Positions 17,502 through 26,336 are shown, counted from the first letter of the stretch. The stretch is DNA of 64,000 bases from Arthrobacter sp. efr-133-TYG-118 (GCF_030209755.1 NZ_JARVRH010000014.1:1-64000); one strand, 5' to 3'. Translations and numbers: made by a program. Notes: a model not told the origin generated them from the sequence alone.

Positions 17502-17820
17502 ACGAAGTTCAGTGAACGGACAGCTTGACCTTTTGCTGCTTGGCTCGCTCGGTGCGGGCGAGGCACACGGCTACGCGCTTATCGCGCGCATTCACGAGCG
17601 CAGCGGAGCGCGGCTCGAGCTTCAGGAGGGCTCGGTCTACCCCGCGTTGCACAAGCTCGAGGCGGCGGGGTGCGTCTCGAGTCGTTGGGCGGACGATGCC
17701 GGCGGCCGCCGAAGAGTCTATGCGATCACCGGCGCCGGGCACGCCGAGCTTGCCCGCATGGTGGAGGAATGGAAAGGCTTCTCGACGGCGGTGCAGGGCG
17801 TTCTTGGGGCGGCGTCGTGA
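17497..17820 (+). CDS. PadR-family transcriptional regulator
   Basis: This 107-residue protein has the PadR winged-helix fold: LDLLLLGSLGAGEAHGYAL (helices 1-2), QEGSVYPALHKLEAAGCVSSRW (recognition helix and wing) and YAITGAGHAELARMVEEW (dimer helix). The ATG lies inside a perfect palindrome with no separate ribosome site, so the mRNA may be leaderless or nearly so; a GTG at 17512 (VNGQLDLL) with GGACGAAG upstream is the alternative start. It overlaps the following membrane-protein gene by 4 bp, the usual pairing of PadR with a membrane partner. Confidence 0.88.
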   Translation: MGRSSVNGQLDLLLLGSLGAGEAHGYALIARIHERSGARLELQEGSVYPALHKLEAAGCVSSRWADDAGGRRRVYAITGAGHAELARMVEEWKGFSTAVQGVLGAAS

Positions 17821-18599
17821 ACGCGGGGAGCGGGGCCGGGGCCGAAGAGGGGCCCATCGATGCATACCTCGACGAGCTCTTCGTGGCCGCGCGTGACGGC
17901 GATCCCGCTGCCGCGCGCAGGCTCCTCGCTGAGACCGAGGCGCATCTGCGCGAATGCGCCGCCCGGCTGCGTGGGCAGGGCCTGGACCCGGAGGACGCCG
18001 AGCGCGAGGCTGTCCGCCGCTTCGGACCGGTCGGCACCGTGACGCCGGTCCTGCGCCCGGCCCTTCGAGACCTCGCCCGGCTGCCGTTGCGCGCGTTCTT
18101 GCGCCCCTTGGTCGGGCTCGCGGCTGTTGGCGCGATCGCCGTCGGCGTGAGCGGCGCCATATCGGAGCTGTTCGGCCGGATCTGGGGCGCGGGCTTCGTG
18201 GCCGGCGATCTCCCCGGCGTCGCCTACACGGCCGCCAGGTGCGCGGTCCTTCAGGCACCTTATGCTGGCCTCGACTGTGCCCAGGCCGCGGCGGAGCACC
18301 ACTGGGGCGAGGTCGTCGAATATCGCGTGGTTTTTGGTGTGCTGGGCTTTGTCCTTCTGCTCGTATGGCGGCTCCTGCCCCGTGAAGCCCAGCTTCCGGC
18401 GGGGCTCGCGCCGTCGCTCGCAGCCGCGGCTTTCCTGCTCGCCGCCGCGGCGACCGGCGTCCAGGCACTCAACGCCGCCGTCCAAGGCTGGCAGGGCACG
18501 GGGGCATGGCTGAGCGCCGTCGTCGTCGCTTTGCCGCTCGCCGTCGTGTTCGCGGTAGCCGCCCTGCGCAGCATGCGGATGAAGCCCGCGGGTTCATAA
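17817..18599 (+). CDS. PadR-linked membrane protein
   Basis: This 260-residue protein has a soluble N-terminal helical domain (about residues 12-70, rich in Ala, Arg and Glu, with GDPAAARRLLAETEAHLRE) like the permease-prefix domains that accompany PadR regulators, then four or five membrane helices (about residues 93-115, 165-190, 198-220 and 232-250). The function is unknown. The GTG overlaps the padR stop, so both are made from one transcript and share the palindromic operator. From 18600 to 18804 no gene is seen. Confidence 0.75.
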   Translation: MNAGSGAGAEEGPIDAYLDELFVAARDGDPAAARRLLAETEAHLRECAARLRGQGLDPEDAEREAVRRFGPVGTVTPVLRPALRDLARLPLRAFLRPLVGLAAVGAIAVGVSGAISELFGRIWGAGFVAGDLPGVAYTAARCAVLQAPYAGLDCAQAAAEHHWGEVVEYRVVFGVLGFVLLLVWRLLPREAQLPAGLAPSLAAAAFLLAAAATGVQALNAAVQGWQGTGAWLSAVVVALPLAVVFAVAALRSMRMKPAGS

Positions 18600-18804
18600 G
18601 TCCGCACGGCGGCGGTGGACACCACCGAGCCGAGGCACTCTTCCGGGCCGGCGGGTAGAGGAACGCCGTGGTGGTCCAGCCCGGACAGTCCGCAGCAAAC
18701 TTCGGCCGGTTAACGAGGACCCCGGAAGCCAGGGGCGCCGGGCAGCAAGCCGATCTCCGCACCCATCTGGTGACCGCCACCCTTTGAGGACGCAGCCGAA
18801 TGAT

Positions 18805-20361
18805 TCAAGCGGCCTGGAGTTCCGTGAGATGGGCGTATTTCAGCGCCTTGGCTTGGTGGCGTAGTCGCCGCCGGTGGTGTCTGGAACGCGGCGGCGCGGT
18901 GTCGGATGGCTCGGTGCCGTGTATCCCGGCTCCGGGCAGCGGCGGGGCTGTTGATTGGTAGGTATGACCGGTGGGGGTGCGGATGTCGAGGACATGCCGT
19001 GTCCCTGTGCCGGTTTGTGCTGTGCTTGTTCTTGCTGTGCTGGGTTGTGCTGTCCAGCCGGGGAGTTCTTTGGTGTAGTTGCAGGCTTCGCAGAGCCCGG
19101 CCCCGTTGGCCAGGGTGGTGGGTCCGCCTTGGTGCCAGGGGACGATGTGGTCGAAGTGCCGGATGGGTGCGTCGCAGTAGGGGGTGCGGCAGGTGTCGTC
19201 GCGGGCCTGGATGAAGCGCCGCATGCCTGCCTGGAAGAGCCGTGCGCGGGAGTCGGCGGCGACAAGGTCCCCGGTCCCGGGGGCGGTGTAGAGGCGCCGG
19301 AGCCAAACCTTCAGGTCCTGATCCTGCCCGGCTTGGTCCTGGGCAAGTTGGCTGGCGGGTTCGTTGCTGCAGCCGGGTCCTTCGGCGAGGAGTGTCCGTG
19401 CCCAGCCTGCGGGGACGATTCCGTAGCCGGGCAGGCGTGCCGGTTCGGCATCGCCCTGGAAGAGGGTGCGGTCGGTCATCACGAGTTGGATCTCCACCCC
19501 GCTGATCCCGCCGGGGGTGCCGGTGGTGCGTTCGATGAGGGTGTCGGCCATGATCTGTCCGCGGGTGCGGGTCTCCCCTCCGGAGCGGAGGGTGTCGGCG
19601 TGCCGGGACAGGGCCGCGTGCACGGCCACCCCTTGGGCGACGGGGAGCAGGGCGGTGAGGTAGGTCATGGTGTCGGGGGCCGGGCGGAGGCTGACGTGCC
19701 GTTCCTCGGCGGCACGTACCGCGCGCTGGGTGACGGAGCGGGGATCCCGGCGGTAGGCCGCGGTCCGGGCCGCCGTGATGATGGCCTTGTCTCCGGCGCC
19801 GTCGAAGGTTCCGGTGTCGGCGGCGAGTTCCTCGTCCACGGCGCAGCGGTCTTCAGCGGACAGGCAGGCTGTTTCTTTCACGAGCAGGGTGGCGCGCCAT
19901 TCGTTCAACCGTCCGGTCTCGAGGGCGGCGAGGGTGTGCGGCATTTCGGTGACGAGTGCTTTGGCGAGTCCGTGGAGCCGGGATCCGCGGGCGGGGGATT
20001 CCCGCCGGGCCAAGGCCACCTGGGCTCCGACGCCGCGGCCCTGTTCCTCGGCCGGGATGCCCAGGTCTTTCTCGGCGCTGCGTTGGGCGGCATCGAAGGC
20101 GACGGCGATCCTGGCCTGCGCCGCGGCGGCCGCGGACTTCAGGTCCTCCAGGGCGCGCAATTGGTCAATCAATTCGGCATAGTCCGTCAGCTCGGTGAGT
20201 TCGTTGCCGCCCGCCAGTTCGAAGGCAGCGGTGGCCGCGCGAAGCGAGTTCATGGCGTCGATCAGGTCGCGCAGCCGGGCGCCCGGGACGGAAACATCCG
20301 GACCCGCGCTGCCCGAACGCGCGCCTGCCCCGATCAGCTGTGTTCCCCGGTTCCCGTCCAT
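18805..20361 (-). CDS. DUF222/HNH endonuclease-like protein
   Basis: This 518-residue protein has a helical DUF222 region (about residues 25-330) and an HNH module near residue 380 ([33 protein letters not shown] and EACNYTKE), where DH provides the first catalytic histidine and paired cysteines bind zinc. Such proteins are present in many copies in Arthrobacter-type genomes; their biological role is not settled. The C-terminal 80 residues are Thr/Pro/His/Arg-rich. The start at 20361 is a choice; the frame is open to 20424. No neighbouring gene suggests an element. Confidence 0.8.
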   Translation of the reverse strand: MDGNRGTQLIGAGARSGSAGPDVSVPGARLRDLIDAMNSLRAATAAFELAGGNELTELTDYAELIDQLRALEDLKSAAAAAQARIAVAFDAAQRSAEKDLGIPAEEQGRGVGAQVALARRESPARGSRLHGLAKALVTEMPHTLAALETGRLNEWRATLLVKETACLSAEDRCAVDEELAADTGTFDGAGDKAIITAARTAAYRRDPRSVTQRAVRAAEERHVSLRPAPDTMTYLTALLPVAQGVAVHAALSRHADTLRSGGETRTRGQIMADTLIERTTGTPGGISGVEIQLVMTDRTLFQGDAEPARLPGYGIVPAGWARTLLAEGPGCSNEPASQLAQDQAGQDQDLKVWLRRLYTAPGTGDLVAADSRARLFQAGMRRFIQARDDTCRTPYCDAPIRHFDHIVPWHQGGPTTLANGAGLCEACNYTKELPGWTAQPSTARTSTAQTGTGTRHVLDIRTPTGHTYQSTAPPLPGAGIHGTEPSDTAPPRSRHHRRRLRHQAKALKYAHLTELQAA

Positions 20362-20565
20362 AACCAAAGCATTCCAGAGGGGTACGACAGTATGGGTCGA
20401 AGAACAACCTTCCGCCGAAAACAAGGAAAATTAGTAGAACTTTTCGGGACAGATGTACGCGTTGTACCCGCCCGCGGGGATCAGGGGACGATCCTGCGCA
20501 CCTCGATGGGCCACAGCCTTGCACTCCGAGCCTGCCGGCAGTCCCCTGATGGTTACCCTGAAGGG

Positions 20566-21207
20566 GTGACTCGTACTCGTCGGCTGAGCGTCGTTCTGAT
20601 TTTGAACCTTGCACTGGTGGCCGGGTTGCTTGTTGTGGGAATCTCGGCGAACTCGCTGGGCGTGCTCGCAGAAGGCGCTGACTACCTGGCCGATGCTGCC
20701 GCCATCGGGGTGTCCTTGTTGGCCGTCCGGGTGTCCAAGCTGCCGCCGACCGCTCAGCGTCCGCAGGGATATCCGATGGCCACGACGTGGGCCGCAGGGG
20801 TCAACGCCGGCTGGTTGCTCGTCTTGAGCGTCGCGATTCTGGCCGGCGCGGCTGGACGCCTCCTCACCGGTACCAGTGAGGTTCACGGACTGCCGGTGCT
20901 CATCGTCAGCGGGATTGCCGCCGTCGTGATGTTCGCGGGCGCCCTTATCCTCGGCGGTGACGGCAGCAACAAAGCCGGCGGCGATCTGAACATGCGCGCC
21001 GTCCTTCTTGATACCGCCGGCGATGCCGCGGCTGCGGCCGGAGTCGCACTGGCCGGTGCCGTCATCTTTGTGACGAAGGGCCTTTACTGGCTTGATCCTG
21101 TGGTCGCGGCGATCATTGCCGTTGTGGTGGCATATCACGCGATCCGGTTGCTCATCGAGATCTTCCAGACCCTGCGGGCGCATCGACGCAGCACCTCGCG
21201 GCCATGA
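20566..21207 (+). CDS. Short cation diffusion facilitator-like protein
   Basis: This 213-residue protein has six membrane helices in the CDF order, with the paired acidic motifs GADYLADAA (helix 2) and LLDTAGDAAAA (helix 5) at the metal-site positions; the His usual in many zinc carriers is replaced by Asp. The cytoplasmic C-terminal domain of full-length family members (about 80-100 residues) is missing. It would export divalent metal, of unknown specificity. The GTG follows GAAGGG. A much longer open frame upstream is only antisense to the HNH gene. It overlaps the next gene (ATGA). Confidence 0.7.
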   Translation: MTRTRRLSVVLILNLALVAGLLVVGISANSLGVLAEGADYLADAAAIGVSLLAVRVSKLPPTAQRPQGYPMATTWAAGVNAGWLLVLSVAILAGAAGRLLTGTSEVHGLPVLIVSGIAAVVMFAGALILGGDGSNKAGGDLNMRAVLLDTAGDAAAAAGVALAGAVIFVTKGLYWLDPVVAAIIAVVVAYHAIRLLIEIFQTLRAHRRSTSRP

Positions 21208-21878
21208 GCGTCCCGGCAATGCACGGGACCGAGCGTCTGTTGCGGGTGCTCGTGGTGACCGCGATCGTTGGCGGCCCGTTAGGGTACGTCGTCGGCGGGC
21301 TGCTCGCCCCGGCCGTCCACGCCTCCGGAGCGTCAACTATTGAGTCGAACGCAGCAGCTAACCCGGTCACTAACGCCGTGCATTTGGCAGCATTCGTGGC
21401 CGCTTCATTCCTGCTCCCCGTTGGAGCTGCCGGGCTCGCCTATCTCTGTTACCACCGCATGCCGTGGCTCGCCACGATCGGTGGGTTGCTTGGCGTGGTG
21501 GGCTGGCTGCCGTTCTCGGCCTTGGCGGCGTTGGACGATCTCGCCAGCACGATGGCCCAGGGTCCGGATCAGGGTTCTTACGCTGCGTTGTTGGATCGGT
21601 TCACCAATGACGAGGTCATGAACACCTACCTCGTGGTCTACGTGGTCGGTCACCTGGCGGCCTATGTGTTGTTCGGAATCGGGCTGTACCGGGCGGGGGC
21701 CATCCCACTTTGGGCGGCGTGGGCGATGATCGCCAGTAGCCCTCTCACGATCGCGGCGTTCGCTTTCCACGGCGGCGGGCGCACCGCCGTCGGTGTTGTT
21801 GCGCTGATCTTGTTGCTGATCGGCAGCTTGCCTGCAGCTCGAGCGATGGCTGTTCCGCGCAGCACCTCCGGGGTCTGA
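21204..21878 (+). CDS. Membrane protein of unknown function
   Basis: This 224-residue protein has about six hydrophobic segments (residues 12-36, 57-82, 88-112, 138-160, 167-186 and 192-212) and no motif that was recognised. It starts inside the stop of the CDF-like gene (ATGA), so the two are co-expressed and may work together. Polar loops are short apart from one after helix 3 (residues 112-135, with DDLASTMAQGPDQGSY). It could be a DUF4386-like protein; that suggestion is weak. Confidence 0.65.
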   Translation: MSVPAMHGTERLLRVLVVTAIVGGPLGYVVGGLLAPAVHASGASTIESNAAANPVTNAVHLAAFVAASFLLPVGAAGLAYLCYHRMPWLATIGGLLGVVGWLPFSALAALDDLASTMAQGPDQGSYAALLDRFTNDEVMNTYLVVYVVGHLAAYVLFGIGLYRAGAIPLWAAWAMIASSPLTIAAFAFHGGGRTAVGVVALILLLIGSLPAARAMAVPRSTSGV

Positions 21879-21927
21879 GGGGTTGGCGGGCTTCCGGGTT
21901 TCGTGCTCGGAAAGACCGGGGCCGGTA

Positions 21928-22137
21928 CTAAGTAATGTACGGGCCGAACTCTGCCTCAGTGTCGCGCTTTCTCCCTGGGAATAGGGCGCGTCCTGCTTCG
22001 TCAATGGCGATTGCGGGGATCAGTACGAGGCCCACGGCGATGGACAGCATGGTCCACCCCGCATCTTGCAGGACATCTTTCGGTGACCGCTTTGGGGGTT
22101 CTGGCCGCCTTGGGCCTCCATGCATGAGGGTGATCAT
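21928..22137 (-). CDS. Small membrane protein, uncertain
   Basis: This possible 69-residue protein has a Pro/Arg-rich start (GGPRRPEPPKRSPKD), one hydrophobic helix (about residues 30-50, SIAVGLVLIPAIAI) and a charged tail. No clear ribosome site is seen at the ATG at 22137 or at the later ATG at 22125, and the frame is open to 22209. The call rests on the membrane-protein-like composition and the lack of an overlapping gene. Confidence 0.4.
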   Translation of the reverse strand: MITLMHGGPRRPEPPKRSPKDVLQDAGWTMLSIAVGLVLIPAIAIDEAGRALFPGRKRDTEAEFGPYIT

Positions 22138-22339
22138 GGTTTGAGGGTAGGGACCAGCATGGCGTGGCGCTTGAGTGGTAACTACTTGAAAAGATGCGCC
22201 AGAAACCACCCGCTGACCTGTTTTTGCTCTAAACTAATGCCCAACCGATGACAGTAAGCATGCTTAGTGTCTGCCATCCGTGAGGAGCAAGAGAAAGAAC
22301 GAGCTCAGTCGAACGGTTTCCTGCCTGGAGGAGGCGCAC

Positions 22340-22570
22340 GTGGAGAACTTTCCCTGGATCATCATCATGCTGGTCCCGTCTCTGGGATTCTTTCTCTTTT
22401 TGATCTACGCAAACATTCGCCAATCCCGCAGGCCAGAGGCTCGCGGACTGCCGCCTACCGAACCCATCCCGCCCCGTTCCAGGAACGGCCGGAGAAAAAA
22501 CATCACCTACATCGTCGTCGATGAGAACCGGCGGCGCCCGCGCGCGGACGAGCCTCAGCCAGTGGACTGA
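22340..22570 (+). CDS. Small single-pass membrane protein
   Basis: This 76-residue protein has one hydrophobic helix (residues 4-25, PWIIIMLVPSLGFFLFLIY), then a basic, Arg/Pro-rich cytoplasmic tail with NITYIVVDENRRRPR. The GTG is fixed by a very strong ribosome site (GGAGGAGG, about 6 bp upstream); the earlier in-frame start at 22280 lacks one. The 3' end overlaps the convergent DUF2127-like gene by 16 bp. The function is unknown. Confidence 0.6.
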   Translation: MENFPWIIIMLVPSLGFFLFLIYANIRQSRRPEARGLPPTEPIPPRSRNGRRKNITYIVVDENRRRPRADEPQPVD

Positions 22571-23070
22571 GGTGCCGGAGAGGCCTGTTGATTCCGCGCC
22601 TTGTGGATGCGGTATTCGCGGGCGGTGATCCAGACGATGAAGATGTCGAAGGCTGTCAGGAGGACAAGGCCCCAGGAGAAGGCGACGGCGATTCGGTAGC
22701 CCTGGTAAAGGATGAAGACCAGCAGGAACGCGATCATCCAGGGGTAGGCCCAGAGCTTGTCCTTCAGGACGGCCCAGACGAGGACAATTTTGACCAGTCC
22801 GTGGAGCAGTAGGTAGATGGCCCCGAACAGCGTCGCCGAACCTGAGAGGTTGGAGCTCAGGTGCACCAGGCTGTTCGCAAGGAAGTCGTGAGGATCCTGG
22901 GCGAGTTCGTGCTGCGTGAGGAACCGGACCAGATCTCCGATTTGCTGGGGCGTCACCACCAAAAGAAGGATGCCGCCGATCAGTTCCAGGACACCGTCCA
23001 AGCCCTTCAGGATGAGGCTCACGCGAAATGTCCGGTCGAGCAAGGAAGTTCCAGCCGGTTTCGTTTCCAT
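22555..23070 (-). CDS. DUF2127-like membrane protein
   Basis: This 171-residue protein has four membrane helices (about residues 15-40, 75-100, 103-125 and 130-150) with LDRTFRVSLILKGLDGVLELIGGILLLVV at the start, which is typical of DUF2127 proteins. The function is unknown. The start at 23070 has GGAGGG about 8 bp upstream. It converges on the preceding small gene and is divergent from the ABC transporter operon. Confidence 0.75.
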   Translation of the reverse strand: METKPAGTSLLDRTFRVSLILKGLDGVLELIGGILLLVVTPQQIGDLVRFLTQHELAQDPHDFLANSLVHLSSNLSGSATLFGAIYLLLHGLVKIVLVWAVLKDKLWAYPWMIAFLLVFILYQGYRIAVAFSWGLVLLTAFDIFIVWITAREYRIHKARNQQASPAPQSTG

Positions 23071-23169
23071 CACACTTCCCTCCGCTACCTCAAGATACAT
23101 TCTTTCTTATGTGGACACTGCGGGACCTCACTGCGAGGGAACGTCCATTCCCCGAAAGGAACTATTTCC

Positions 23170-23199
23170 ATGAACCGCACGGATGTAGACCATGCCTGA
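23170..23199 (+). CDS. Nine-codon leader frame overlapping the ABC ATPase start
   Basis: An ATG at 23170 with a good ribosome site (AAAGGA, 9 bp upstream) opens a nine-codon frame, MNRTDVDHA, that stops at 23199. The ATPase ATG at 23192 lies within it in another frame and has no ribosome site of its own. This layout fits a minigene that delivers ribosomes to the downstream start by coupling. Confidence 0.4.
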   Translation: MNRTDVDHA

Positions 23200-24112
23200 T
23201 CCCGCAGCAGTTTTCGCAATTGAAACACATGGCCTGAGCAAGCACTTTGGCAGGCATACCGCCGTCGATGGCGTGACCATGCGCGTGCCTGCGGGAGCCA
23301 TCGCAGGTTTTATCGGTCCCAATGGGGCAGGCAAGACGACCACCATTCGCCTGCTCCTGGGGCTGGTGCGACCGGATGCTGGCAGCGCCACGGTTCTGGG
23401 CCACTCTCTTACTGAATTCGAGCGTTACCTGCCGAGCGTCGGGGCACTGGTCGAGGCTCCTGCGTTCTATCCGGGCCTCTCCGGGCGGACCAATCTGGAG
23501 GTGCTCGCCCGCCTTGGAGGCCATCCCGGGTCCCGCGTGAGCGAACTGCTGGAGGTGGTGGGACTCTCCGATCGGGCGCGTGATCGGGTCGGAACGTATT
23601 CGCTGGGCATGAAGCAACGCCTTGGGGTGGCGATGGCCCTGCTGCCCGATCCGGAGCTCCTCATTCTCGACGAGCCGGCAAATGGCCTCGATCCCCTCGG
23701 CATCATCGAGATGCGCGAGATGCTGCGCCGTTTGGCCGGCCAGAGGAAAACCATCCTGCTCAGCAGTCACTTGCTCGGCGAGTTGGAACAGCTCACCGAC
23801 TGGCTGATCATGCTCAATCAGGGGAAGGCCCTGTTCTGCGGGCCGGCCCGCGAGCTGTTCGCTCAACGCGTCGAGGTAGTGGTCGAAGCCCAGGACGCGG
23901 TCCAGTTGGATCTGGTGGCCCGGATCGCGGGCGAGGCAGGCTATGCGGTCACGAGGGAGGATCAAGTCTTGCGCATCGCCTGTTCTGCCGGTTTCGCCGA
24001 GACCTTGAACCAGCAGGCCAAGGAAGCCGGCGCGCCGGACCTGACCTTCCGAGTAAGGGAAGCCAGCCTCGAGCAGCTGTTCCTGGCTTTGCTGAGAGGA
24101 GACCGTTCATGA
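23192..24112 (+). CDS. ABC transporter ATP-binding protein
   Basis: This 306-residue ATPase has Walker A GPNGAGKTT at residues 42-50, the signature YSLGMKQRLGVA, Walker B LLILDEPANGLDP and the switch SSHLL. The C-terminal 85 residues are the extension seen in CcmA/BcrA-type exporters for lipids, peptides or drugs. It overlaps the permease gene (ATGA) and so forms a two-component exporter with it. Translation is probably coupled to a nine-codon leader frame. Confidence 0.93.
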   Translation: MPDPAAVFAIETHGLSKHFGRHTAVDGVTMRVPAGAIAGFIGPNGAGKTTTIRLLLGLVRPDAGSATVLGHSLTEFERYLPSVGALVEAPAFYPGLSGRTNLEVLARLGGHPGSRVSELLEVVGLSDRARDRVGTYSLGMKQRLGVAMALLPDPELLILDEPANGLDPLGIIEMREMLRRLAGQRKTILLSSHLLGELEQLTDWLIMLNQGKALFCGPARELFAQRVEVVVEAQDAVQLDLVARIAGEAGYAVTREDQVLRIACSAGFAETLNQQAKEAGAPDLTFRVREASLEQLFLALLRGDRS

Positions 24113-24918
24113 TTTCCGTGATCCGTGCGTTTCGCAGCGAATTGCTCAAGTTCCGCCGCTGGAGTGTTTTGGCGGTCGCCGGGGTGATGCTGGTGGCGAG
24201 CACCTTCATCGCATATCTGACGTTCCACCAGATCGCATCCGGAGCCACCGGCCGTGAGATGACCGGCCTGATCGCTGCGTTCCCCACACCTCAGGGATTG
24301 GTTTCGATCATTGGCCAGGCCCGTTCCCTGATCATTGCCATCGCGCTGGTGATGGTGACAGCCAATCTCGCCGCGGAATGGTCCCAAGGGACGCTGCGCA
24401 ACCTGTTGGTCTGTGAGCCGCGCCGCCTGCGGTGGTTGGCGGGCAAAATGCTGGCGCTGGTGCTTTTTGTGCTGCTCTCGATGCTGCTCACCCTGCTCAT
24501 GAGCGGCACCTTCATCCTTGCCGTTGCTCAAGGCCAGGGGATTCAGACGGCGGCCTGGACCTCTCCGGAGGGGCTGCAGGTCTTCCTGGCGTTCCTGGGC
24601 AATGAGGTGCTGTGCCTCATCGGGGTGAGTGCCCTGGGCATGCTCATCGCAGTGCTCACTCGTTCGGTCGCGGCCGGTGTCGGGATCGCCCTGGCCTATA
24701 TCCTGGTGGTCGAAGGCATCATCGCGGTGGTTTTGCCGCAGGTCACCCAGTGGTTCCCAGGCCGGGTGTTCAACACCATCGTGGGGACCGCGGTGCCCAT
24801 GGTTGGCCCGACACCTCCCCAAGGCTATCCGGCGGCCCTGGGGGCAGCGCTCCTGTGGATTGTCGGCTTCGTGGTGGTGAGCGCAGTCGTGTTCCCCCGC
24901 CAGGACATCAAGGCGTGA
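24109..24918 (+). CDS. ABC transporter permease
   Basis: This 269-residue permease has six membrane helices in the ABC2 order: one near residues 18-36, a pair at about 80-130, a pair at about 165-205 and a last one at 240-262. The EWSQGTLRNLLVCEPRR segment after helix 2 is typical of BcrB/NatB-like permeases. The substrate cannot be told from sequence. It is coupled at both ends, ATGA with the ATPase and GTGA with the next membrane-protein gene. Confidence 0.88.
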   Translation: MISVIRAFRSELLKFRRWSVLAVAGVMLVASTFIAYLTFHQIASGATGREMTGLIAAFPTPQGLVSIIGQARSLIIAIALVMVTANLAAEWSQGTLRNLLVCEPRRLRWLAGKMLALVLFVLLSMLLTLLMSGTFILAVAQGQGIQTAAWTSPEGLQVFLAFLGNEVLCLIGVSALGMLIAVLTRSVAAGVGIALAYILVVEGIIAVVLPQVTQWFPGRVFNTIVGTAVPMVGPTPPQGYPAALGAALLWIVGFVVVSAVVFPRQDIKA

Positions 24919-25625
24919 CAGAGTGGAACACGCCCCGTCCGGAAGGTGAGCCATCCGGCGTCGTCGGCAACGAGCGCCTGACCGCCCTGATCGGGGCTGT
25001 GGTGCTGGTGCTCTCGGTGGCCGAGATCGCCACTGTTCCGACTCTGGGCAGCCTGATCGTGGCGCACTTCTTCGTTGGCGTGCTCCTGGCGGGCCCGGTC
25101 GTGGCCAAGACGGCCAGCACCGGCTGGCGATTCATTCGCTACTACTCGCGGGATCCCGCCTACCGCCGCAAGGGTCCGCCCCGGCCGCTTCTGCGCGTGA
25201 TCGCTCCGCTGCTCGCCGCCTCGACGCTCACGCTGATCGGCAGCGGGATCGCCCTGGCCATCACCGGGCCTGCCCCCGAGATCCTGGTCCGGGTGCACGT
25301 TGTCAGCTTCTTGGTCTGGCTCGCCACCCTCGCAGTGCACGTCTTCGCGTACGTGAGGCGGGTACCCAGGCTAATAGCGGAGGACTGGCGCCGCCCCTTC
25401 CGCCTGAAGCACGACGACGGGGCCGCACCGGAGCCGTCGGGACGCCGGACGCGGCTGGCGGTCAACATTGCGGTGCTCGTGCTGGCTGGGATCCCTGCGG
25501 TGCTGCTTTTGCCGACTGCCGCACCATGGGAGGGGTGGCGTGGCCAGGCCGTGACCGGACCTGGGGTCCTCGCCGTCGCAGTGAGCATCGGGACCGCGGT
25601 CGCGGTGATGCTCAAGCGCCGCTAG
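24915..25625 (+). CDS. Membrane protein of the ABC operon
   Basis: This 236-residue protein has about five hydrophobic segments (residues 22-40, 45-65, 90-115, 125-148 and 178-200). Helix pairs with AHFFVGVLL and RVHVVSFLVWLATLAVHVF contain spaced histidines that resemble b-type haem ligands of small cytochrome-b-like membrane proteins, but this is only suggestive. The GTG overlaps the permease stop. An accessory role for the exporter, or an independent redox role, are both possible. Confidence 0.6.
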   Translation: MTEWNTPRPEGEPSGVVGNERLTALIGAVVLVLSVAEIATVPTLGSLIVAHFFVGVLLAGPVVAKTASTGWRFIRYYSRDPAYRRKGPPRPLLRVIAPLLAASTLTLIGSGIALAITGPAPEILVRVHVVSFLVWLATLAVHVFAYVRRVPRLIAEDWRRPFRLKHDDGAAPEPSGRRTRLAVNIAVLVLAGIPAVLLLPTAAPWEGWRGQAVTGPGVLAVAVSIGTAVAVMLKRR

Positions 25626-25683
25626 ACGGTGAAGAAGGGTTGAACCACGACGGCGGTGGGGCTCGCCATTGCGGGCTGCCGGC

Positions 25684-26049
25684 TCACACCTCGTCCATGA
25701 CGTCAGCGTGGTGGTGGCGCGGAGTTCCGTCAAGGGAGTGTTCGGCCTGGAAGATCGCGTCGGTAACGAGTTGGCGGACGTGCTCGTTCGCGAGTCGGTA
25801 GTACACGCGGGTTCCGGCCTGCCTCGTGGTGACAACGCGTCCGAGGCGTAGCTTGGCCAGATGCTGGGATACCGATGCCTGGGATTTGTGGACTAGTTCC
25901 GCGAGTTGGTTGACGGGCAACTCGCCGTCGCGCAGCGCAAGAATGATGCGGACCCGGGTGGCGTCGGCGAGCATCGCAAAGACCTCTACGGCGAGCTCGA
26001 CGTACTGGCTGTCCGGCTCACGTCCACACACTGCGTTATCTGCATCCAT
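25684..26049 (-). CDS. ArsR/SmtB-family metalloregulator
   Basis: This 121-residue repressor has the winged helix of the family: FAMLADATRVRIILALRDGELPVNQLAE, the recognition helix SQASVSQHLAKLRLGRVV and the wing TRQAGTRVYYRL. The tail ends in RHHHADVMDEV, and His/Asp residues in the last helix and tail often make a metal site in this family. It is divergent from the riboswitch-controlled NRAMP-related gene, about 57 bp from the riboswitch start, so it probably controls its own gene and the transporter. The metal is unknown. Confidence 0.85.
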   Translation of the reverse strand: MDADNAVCGREPDSQYVELAVEVFAMLADATRVRIILALRDGELPVNQLAELVHKSQASVSQHLAKLRLGRVVTTRQAGTRVYYRLANEHVRQLVTDAIFQAEHSLDGTPRHHHADVMDEV

Positions 26050-26056
26050 GCTTATA

Positions 26057-26086
26057 TTGTTTCATACGGATAAAATGAGGTATATA
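26057..26086 (+). promoter_or_regulatory. Candidate promoter of the riboswitch transcript
   Basis: TTGTTT (26057-26062) and TATATA (26081-26086) with an 18-bp spacer lie in a markedly AT-rich island between the ArsR start and the M-box. The island is also the likely ArsR binding site, as the family prefers AT-rich palindromes. Confidence 0.5.
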
Positions 26087-26103
26087 TGTTGAGCAAGGTG
26101 CCG

Positions 26104-26298
26104 TTCGTTAGCTGAGGCTCCTTCGCGGAAACATGCCAGCGACCCCCAACGTCGAGAGACGCCCCGGGTCAGGACAGGCCGCCCCGGCATTAAGGGGTGG
26201 TCCCGATTGGCTCCTGGACACAGTCCGGGTTCACGCCGCGAAGTGCCAAAGGTCTTACGAGGAGGGGCATGTGCAGGCTCCCATGCCTGCCCTCCCCG
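26104..26298 (+). promoter_or_regulatory. M-box magnesium riboswitch (ykoK leader)
   Basis: The conserved blocks of the M-box aptamer appear in order: GTTAG then TGAGGCTCCT (26107-26122), GTCGAGAGACGCC near 26152-26164, GGGTCAGGACAGG, and AAGTGCCAAAGGTCTT (26241-26256). M-box RNAs fold when Mg2+ is plentiful and switch off Mg2+ uptake genes. A GC-rich hairpin follows (GGAGGGGCATG at 26261-26271 with CATGCC and CCTCC at 26282-26295) and could be the expression platform; it lacks a U-run. The downstream gene is an NRAMP-related transporter. Confidence 0.88.
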
Positions 26299-26336
26299 CG
26301 GCGCGTCCAACGGCAGCAGGAGGTGACGGTTCCATC

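Noticed and set aside
18955..20565. A very long plus-strand open frame continuing into the CDF-like gene
   Set aside because: It runs antisense to the DUF222/HNH gene, its product is Gly/Val-rich with no domain before the CDF part, and the GTG at 20566 has a proper ribosome site.
24612..24914. Upstream extension of the membrane-protein frame at 24915
   Set aside because: The extra 101 codons overlap the permease in another frame and look non-coding; the GTGA overlap gives a natural start.
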